Of a stretch of DNA of 64,000 bases, positions 60,478 through 64,000 are shown in pieces (within the stretch, counting starts at the first letter, position 1; each line of letters begins with the position of its first letter). The stretch covers positions 726,001-790,000 of the forward strand of contig NZ_CP016268.1 of assembly GCF_001677435.1 (NCBI RefSeq), read 5' to 3'. Source of the DNA: Woeseia oceani (GTDB lineage Bacteria > Pseudomonadota > Gammaproteobacteria > Steroidobacterales > Woeseiaceae). A program made the position numbers and the translations under genes. The notes beneath the pieces were generated by a model that made no database searches, was not told the DNA's origin, and saw only the letters and a program-made list of their open reading frames with translations.

Positions 60478-61908
60478 CTAGTCAAAAGATGCGGCTGCAA
60501 TTTGCGTTCGCTTGTAGTTTTGCAGCTCGTTCAGAATCGGTTCGGCCGTCGCCATAAACTCGCTGCGGTATTTTTGTTTGATCGGATCTGCTTGCGGCAG
60601 TTGCACCGTGCGTGGGTTGCGGTGCACCCCATTGAGTCTGTATTCGTAGTGCAGGTGGGCCGCTGTTGCGAGACCTGTGCTGCCAACGAAGCCGATCGTT
60701 TCTCCTTGACGAACCCGCTTACCCACTCGTGCGTTCTTGGCGAAGCTCGACATGTGCGCGTACAGCGTGGTGATGTTGCCACCGTGTTGCAGGATAACGG
60801 CGTTGCCATAGCCGCCCTTGCGCCCACGGAAAATAACTTTGCCATCGCCGGCTGCTTTGATTGGCGTGCCCTTGGGTGCGGCGTAATCCACGCCCTTGTG
60901 GGCTCGAATCGTGTTGAGCACCGGGTGTTTACGGTTAGGGTTGAAGTTCGAGCTTATGCGGGTGAAGTCGACCGGTGCGCGAACGAATGCTTTCCGTACG
61001 CTGCGTCCATCCGGAGTGAAATAGTCTGAGTGCCCTTCAGGGTCAACGTAACGGACTGCCTGAAAAGTACGGCCATTGGTGTTGAATTCGGCCGCTATGA
61101 TTTCTCCGGTCGTTACAAACTTTCCGTCCTGCCAGATCTCTTCATAGAGGATGTAATAATCGTCGTTCGTTCTGATGTCGAGAACGAAATCGATATCCCA
61201 GGCGAAAATGCCTGCGAGGTTCATAATCAACTTATCTTGCAGTCCTGCAGACGCCGCACTCTCGAATAGCGACGACTCAATCCGGCCATATGCATTGCGC
61301 CGAACGGTTTCGATCGGACGTTCGACCAGTTCTGCCAAAAAGCCATCATCGTTTCGGGAAATCTGCAATGACTGTGTGAGATTCAGTTCACGATAGAGGC
61401 TCATCAGCTGGCCTTCATTGTGGCCAATCTCGAAAGTGTCGCCAGGGCGCAGGATCTTCAGGTGGTTGGCAGCCTCGGGTAGCCTGACTATTGCCGCCAG
61501 ATCCGCGAGGCTGATCTTGTTCCGCCTGAATACTTGTTCGAGAGTGTCGCCCGATTTGATCGTATGGCTGACAACGTCGAACTGCGGCGCTTCCGGCAGG
61601 ATCAATGGCGGATGAAACGCGTTGTGGGCGACTTTGGCAGGGCGGTTGATGAATTGCGGGAACGGCTCGGCAATGCGTAGCGTATCGCTGAGCGCAGCTT
61701 CCATCGTGTCAGTTTGTATTGTGTCGGGCTCGACGGCTTTATTGGCCTGATTCGATCCAGGCGCGCTCTTGATCGTCGAGAATCCGGCGATCGCCAGCAG
61801 CGGTAAGCCCAATCCCAGTGCAAACCATCGCCAGGCTTTGCCGGGCGCAGCGGGTTTGCTCGGGGGTTGTTTGTAATCGTGAAGCAATAGGTTCACCGGT
61901 CTTGGCAC
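60478..61908 (-). CDS. M23 peptidoglycan DD-endopeptidase with LysM/OapA-type domain
   Basis: A MepM-like murein hydrolase of about 476 aa. An N-terminal TM anchor (~28-46, WRWFALGLGLPLLAIAGF) precedes a LysM/OapA-like domain (~115-165, SHTIKSGDTLEQVFRRNKISLADLAAIV). A Csd3-like middle domain and a C-terminal LytM zinc domain follow, with HKGVDYAAPKGTPI and the HLHYE motif in GLATAAHLHYEYRLNGVHRNP. GTG 61908 (GGGGA upstream) was chosen; a TTG at 61950 is possible. It cuts peptide crosslinks in the periplasm. It sits upstream of anmK, as in Pseudomonas. Confidence 0.92.
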   Translation of the reverse strand: MPRPVNLLLHDYKQPPSKPAAPGKAWRWFALGLGLPLLAIAGFSTIKSAPGSNQANKAVEPDTIQTDTMEAALSDTLRIAEPFPQFINRPAKVAHNAFHPPLILPEAPQFDVVSHTIKSGDTLEQVFRRNKISLADLAAIVRLPEAANHLKILRPGDTFEIGHNEGQLMSLYRELNLTQSLQISRNDDGFLAELVERPIETVRRNAYGRIESSLFESAASAGLQDKLIMNLAGIFAWDIDFVLDIRTNDDYYILYEEIWQDGKFVTTGEIIAAEFNTNGRTFQAVRYVDPEGHSDYFTPDGRSVRKAFVRAPVDFTRISSNFNPNRKHPVLNTIRAHKGVDYAAPKGTPIKAAGDGKVIFRGRKGGYGNAVILQHGGNITTLYAHMSSFAKNARVGKRVRQGETIGFVGSTGLATAAHLHYEYRLNGVHRNPRTVQLPQADPIKQKYRSEFMATAEPILNELQNYKRTQIAAASFD

Positions 61909-62177
61909 GGCGTTAATCCCCGGGGGTGTGGCGTTGCCGGTACTGTACAACCGCTCATTGCTAACGTCAAAGAAAAGGCTCTCAAAATCATAATGTTAAA
62001 AAAATAAACTGATGTGGGTTCTGGGGCTGGCCTTTCGTCTCCGGTGGCACCCGCACCAATCACCGTATGGTTGTCATCATTGCTTGTTTTTCCAGCGCAA
62101 ATGAGCGGCCTGTACTTCAAAAACAGCCGCGGAGTGCTAAAGTTCCGCAGCTGAAAATCACCGGTAGCCTAATAACT

Positions 62178-63374
62178 ATGAAAATACAGGAACAACTCGA
62201 CGAACTGGCACGTGGCTGTGACGAGATTTTGCCGGAAGGTGGTCTAAAGGAAAAGCTGGAGCTCGGGCGTCCGCTGGTGATCAAGGCCGGGTTCGATCCG
62301 ACGGCACCGGATCTCCATGTAGGCCACACAGTACTAATTAACAAGATGCGCCAGTTTCAGGAACTTGGCCACGATGTGGTTTTTCTGATTGGTGATTTCA
62401 CCGGCATGATTGGCGACCCTAGCGGCAAAAATGCCACGCGACCGCCATTAAGCCCGGAAGACATAGAAGCCAACGCCAGCACCTATAAGGAGCAGATCTA
62501 CAAGATTCTGGATCCTGAGCGGACCCGGGTTGAGTTCAATTCTCGCTGGATGTCAAAAATGGATGCGGCGGGCCTTATCAAGCTGGCAGCCAATAACACT
62601 GTTGCCCGCATGTTGGAGCGGGATGATTTCAATAAGCGCTATAACGGTGGGCAGCCGATCGCGATCCACGAGTTTCTTTATCCGCTGGTTCAGGGCTACG
62701 ACTCTGTTGCTTTGCGGGCTGATGTGGAGTTGGGCGGTACCGATCAAAAATTCAATCTGCTGATGGGGCGGCAGCTGCAACAGCACTACCAGCAGGCACC
62801 TCAGGTTGTAATGACTACGCCGTTGCTGGAGGGTCTGGACGGCGTGCAGAAGATGTCGAAATCGCTGCACAACTACATCGGTATCACCGAGGCGCCGGGC
62901 GAGATGTTCGGCAAGATCATGTCAATTTCTGACGATCTGATGTGGCGGTATTTCGAAGTACTTAGTTTCCGGCCCCTCGGGGAGCTCACGGAATTGAAAT
63001 CCTCGGTTGAGGCCGGCCGCAATCCGCGCGATGTAAAGTTTGAGTTAGCCCAGGAAATAGTGGCCCGGTTCCATAGTGTCGCCGACGCCAGGCGTGAGCA
63101 GGAGGCCTTCGTAGCGCGCTTCCAGCAGGGCGCCATGCCGGATGAGATTGAGGAGATCAGTGTGTCTGCTACCGACGGCAGTCTGGGGGTTGCGCATCTA
63201 TTGCGTGCTGCCGGTCTGGTCGCAAGCACCTCTGAGGCATTCAGGATGATTAAGCAGGGCGCTGTGCGCATAGATGGCGAGCGCATCGATGACCGCGCTA
63301 TTGAGCTAGCGGCAGGCAGTACCCACGTTTACCAGGTTGGCAAGAGGAAGTTCGCCAAAGTCAGTGTCGTTTGA
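62178..63374 (+). CDS. tyrS: tyrosyl-tRNA synthetase
   Basis: A class I aminoacyl-tRNA synthetase of 398 aa, TyrS type 2 (TyrZ-like). The HIGH motif is HVGH (47-50) within [29 protein letters not shown] and KMSKS (225-229) follow. A C-terminal S4 RNA-binding domain ends [20 protein letters not shown] 62178 gives the family N-terminus; the ORF extends upstream without conservation. No strong Shine-Dalgarno was seen. It is divergent from the M23 gene across ~270 bp and lies directly upstream of an rRNA operon. Confidence 0.96.
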   Translation: MKIQEQLDELARGCDEILPEGGLKEKLELGRPLVIKAGFDPTAPDLHVGHTVLINKMRQFQELGHDVVFLIGDFTGMIGDPSGKNATRPPLSPEDIEANASTYKEQIYKILDPERTRVEFNSRWMSKMDAAGLIKLAANNTVARMLERDDFNKRYNGGQPIAIHEFLYPLVQGYDSVALRADVELGGTDQKFNLLMGRQLQQHYQQAPQVVMTTPLLEGLDGVQKMSKSLHNYIGITEAPGEMFGKIMSISDDLMWRYFEVLSFRPLGELTELKSSVEAGRNPRDVKFELAQEIVARFHSVADARREQEAFVARFQQGAMPDEIEEISVSATDGSLGVAHLLRAAGLVASTSEAFRMIKQGAVRIDGERIDDRAIELAAGSTHVYQVGKRKFAKVSVV

Positions 63375-63720
63375 GCCGGGCACTGTTCCCGACAGGGTGA
63401 GGCCTGGCCATAGCGCTCCAGATCCTGGCTGCGCAAAACGGCCGCAATTGCCGGAGTGACGAACGCGAATTCACAAACGGTGGCTGTAACGCCGGCGGGT
63501 CGGCCGGTCACTCCCTGATTTGCTCCTGACGACAGGTGCTTTGCTTGCGCATTGCCCTGCAAAAAGTCCGATGGTTGCCGCCAGCGCGCCACAAGTCTTC
63601 AGGGCTTGCCCGTGATGAGCCTGTTTCCTGAATAGCCTGTATTTTTAGGGCGAAATCATCATCCTGGCTTGTTCGTAGTGCTTGCCCAGCGACGCAATCA
63701 GGTGGGAAATTGGCCCCCCT
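63375..63720. other. non-coding interval between tyrS and the rRNA promoter region
   Basis: About 345 bp with no convincing gene on either strand and no clear terminator after tyrS. It probably contains upstream activation sites for the rrn promoter; these could not be identified with confidence. Confidence 0.5.
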
Positions 63721-63721
63721 G

Positions 63722-63769
63722 AAATAAATTTGAAATAGTGGTTGACCGCAGAGGATTCGTCGCTATAAT
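63722..63769 (+). promoter_or_regulatory. rRNA operon promoter P1 with UP-like element
   Basis: TTGACC (63742-63747), a 16-bp spacer and TATAAT (63764-63769) form a near-consensus sigma-70 promoter. An AT-rich stretch at 63722-63738 precedes it like an UP element. A GC-rich discriminator (GCGCCGC) follows, typical of ppGpp-sensitive rRNA promoters. Confidence 0.9.
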
Positions 63770-63840
63770 GCGCCGCTCTCTGAGGGAATATACGCCTTCA
63801 GACAGATCCAGAAAAAATAGCAACAGGCGCCTTAGGGCTA

Positions 63841-63868
63841 TTGATTGATGTCCTTTCGCCTGTATACT
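63841..63868 (+). promoter_or_regulatory. probable rRNA operon promoter P2
   Basis: TTGATT (63841-63846), 16 bp, then TATACT (63863-63868) with a TG just before the -10. It lies about 100 bp after P1, like the tandem P1-P2 layout of E. coli rrn operons. Confidence 0.75.
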
Positions 63869-63878
63869 TGTGGGTCTG

Positions 63879-63911
63879 CTCCGCGCTAGCGGGGACGCTC
63901 TTTAACAACTT
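63879..63911 (+). promoter_or_regulatory. rrn leader antitermination site (boxB hairpin and boxA)
   Basis: A small hairpin (CTCCGC GCTA GCGGGG, 63879-63894) is followed by boxA-type GCTCTTTAACAA (63897-63908), as in E. coli rrn leaders, where Nus factors assemble. The following TGTGTGGGTGCTCGCG segment is also typical of 16S leaders. The 16S gene should begin beyond the right edge of the window. Confidence 0.88.
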
Positions 63912-64000
63912 AATCAGATAATTTGTGTGGGTGCTCGCGTTGGAATTTGCTTGAGGCAAAAACAACGTGAGAACCAAGTTAAATCTTTGTAATTTGGGGA

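Overview
The window is a high-GC, gene-dense bacterial chromosome segment with almost no mobile DNA. Gene content and order point to a gammaproteobacterium: a PilT/PilU block after yggS-proC-yggT, gshB followed by pilGHIJ-chpA, yqgE-ruvX-pyrB, and erpA-anmK-M23 peptidase-tyrS-rrn. Much of it recalls the Pseudomonas aeruginosa order, but with missing and inserted genes (no metXW, pyrR, pyrC, pilK or chpB; an extra PilT paralogue; ppx/ppk between erpA and anmK). A marine Woeseia-like or Chromatiales-like lineage would fit, but that is inference. No plasmid, prophage, IS or CRISPR signature was seen.

0-13 kb: a partial ABC ATPase at the left edge, msrB, an FKBP lipoprotein, an OmpA-like protein coupled to a coiled-coil/HhH membrane protein, a CPA1-type antiporter with a small hydrolase, an HU-family protein, then DUF4426-yggU-yggT-proC-yggS on the minus strand, divergent from three tandem twitching-motility ATPases (pilT, pilU and a third paralogue).

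13-32 kb: a minus-strand group (gshB, apbE, tonB-like, yqgE, ruvX, pyrB, pyrK-like) faces the plus-strand type IV pilus chemosensory cluster pilG-pilH-pilI-pilJ-chpA-chpC. The cluster carries no methyltransferase or methylesterase gene. rsmE and ampD-ampE follow.

31-53 kb: a vitamin B12 section (btuF; btuB plus a PduO-type adenosyltransferase under a cobalamin riboswitch; an unlinked FecE/BtuD-like ATPase and an unlinked FecCD/BtuC-like permease). Between these lie an inositol-monophosphatase-family enzyme, a putative HExxH protease, an amidase lipoprotein, an exported methyltransferase-like protein, a metal-ligand-less amidohydrolase homologue, pdxH, adhC, tyrA, a diguanylate cyclase and a Fur-controlled iron ABC transporter (fbpABC).

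53-64 kb: rppH, hemJ, DUF6776-bactofilin-erpA, convergent ppx and ppk, anmK, an M23 peptidase and tyrS. The window ends inside the leader of an rRNA operon: tandem promoters and a boxB/boxA antitermination site are visible, but 16S itself is outside.

Most of the window is ordinary core genome. The most unusual items are the triple retraction-ATPase array, the chemosensory cluster lacking adaptation enzymes, the pyrB-pyrK pairing, the degenerate amidohydrolase, the HExxH protein, the exported methyltransferase and a very basic secreted protein of unknown role.
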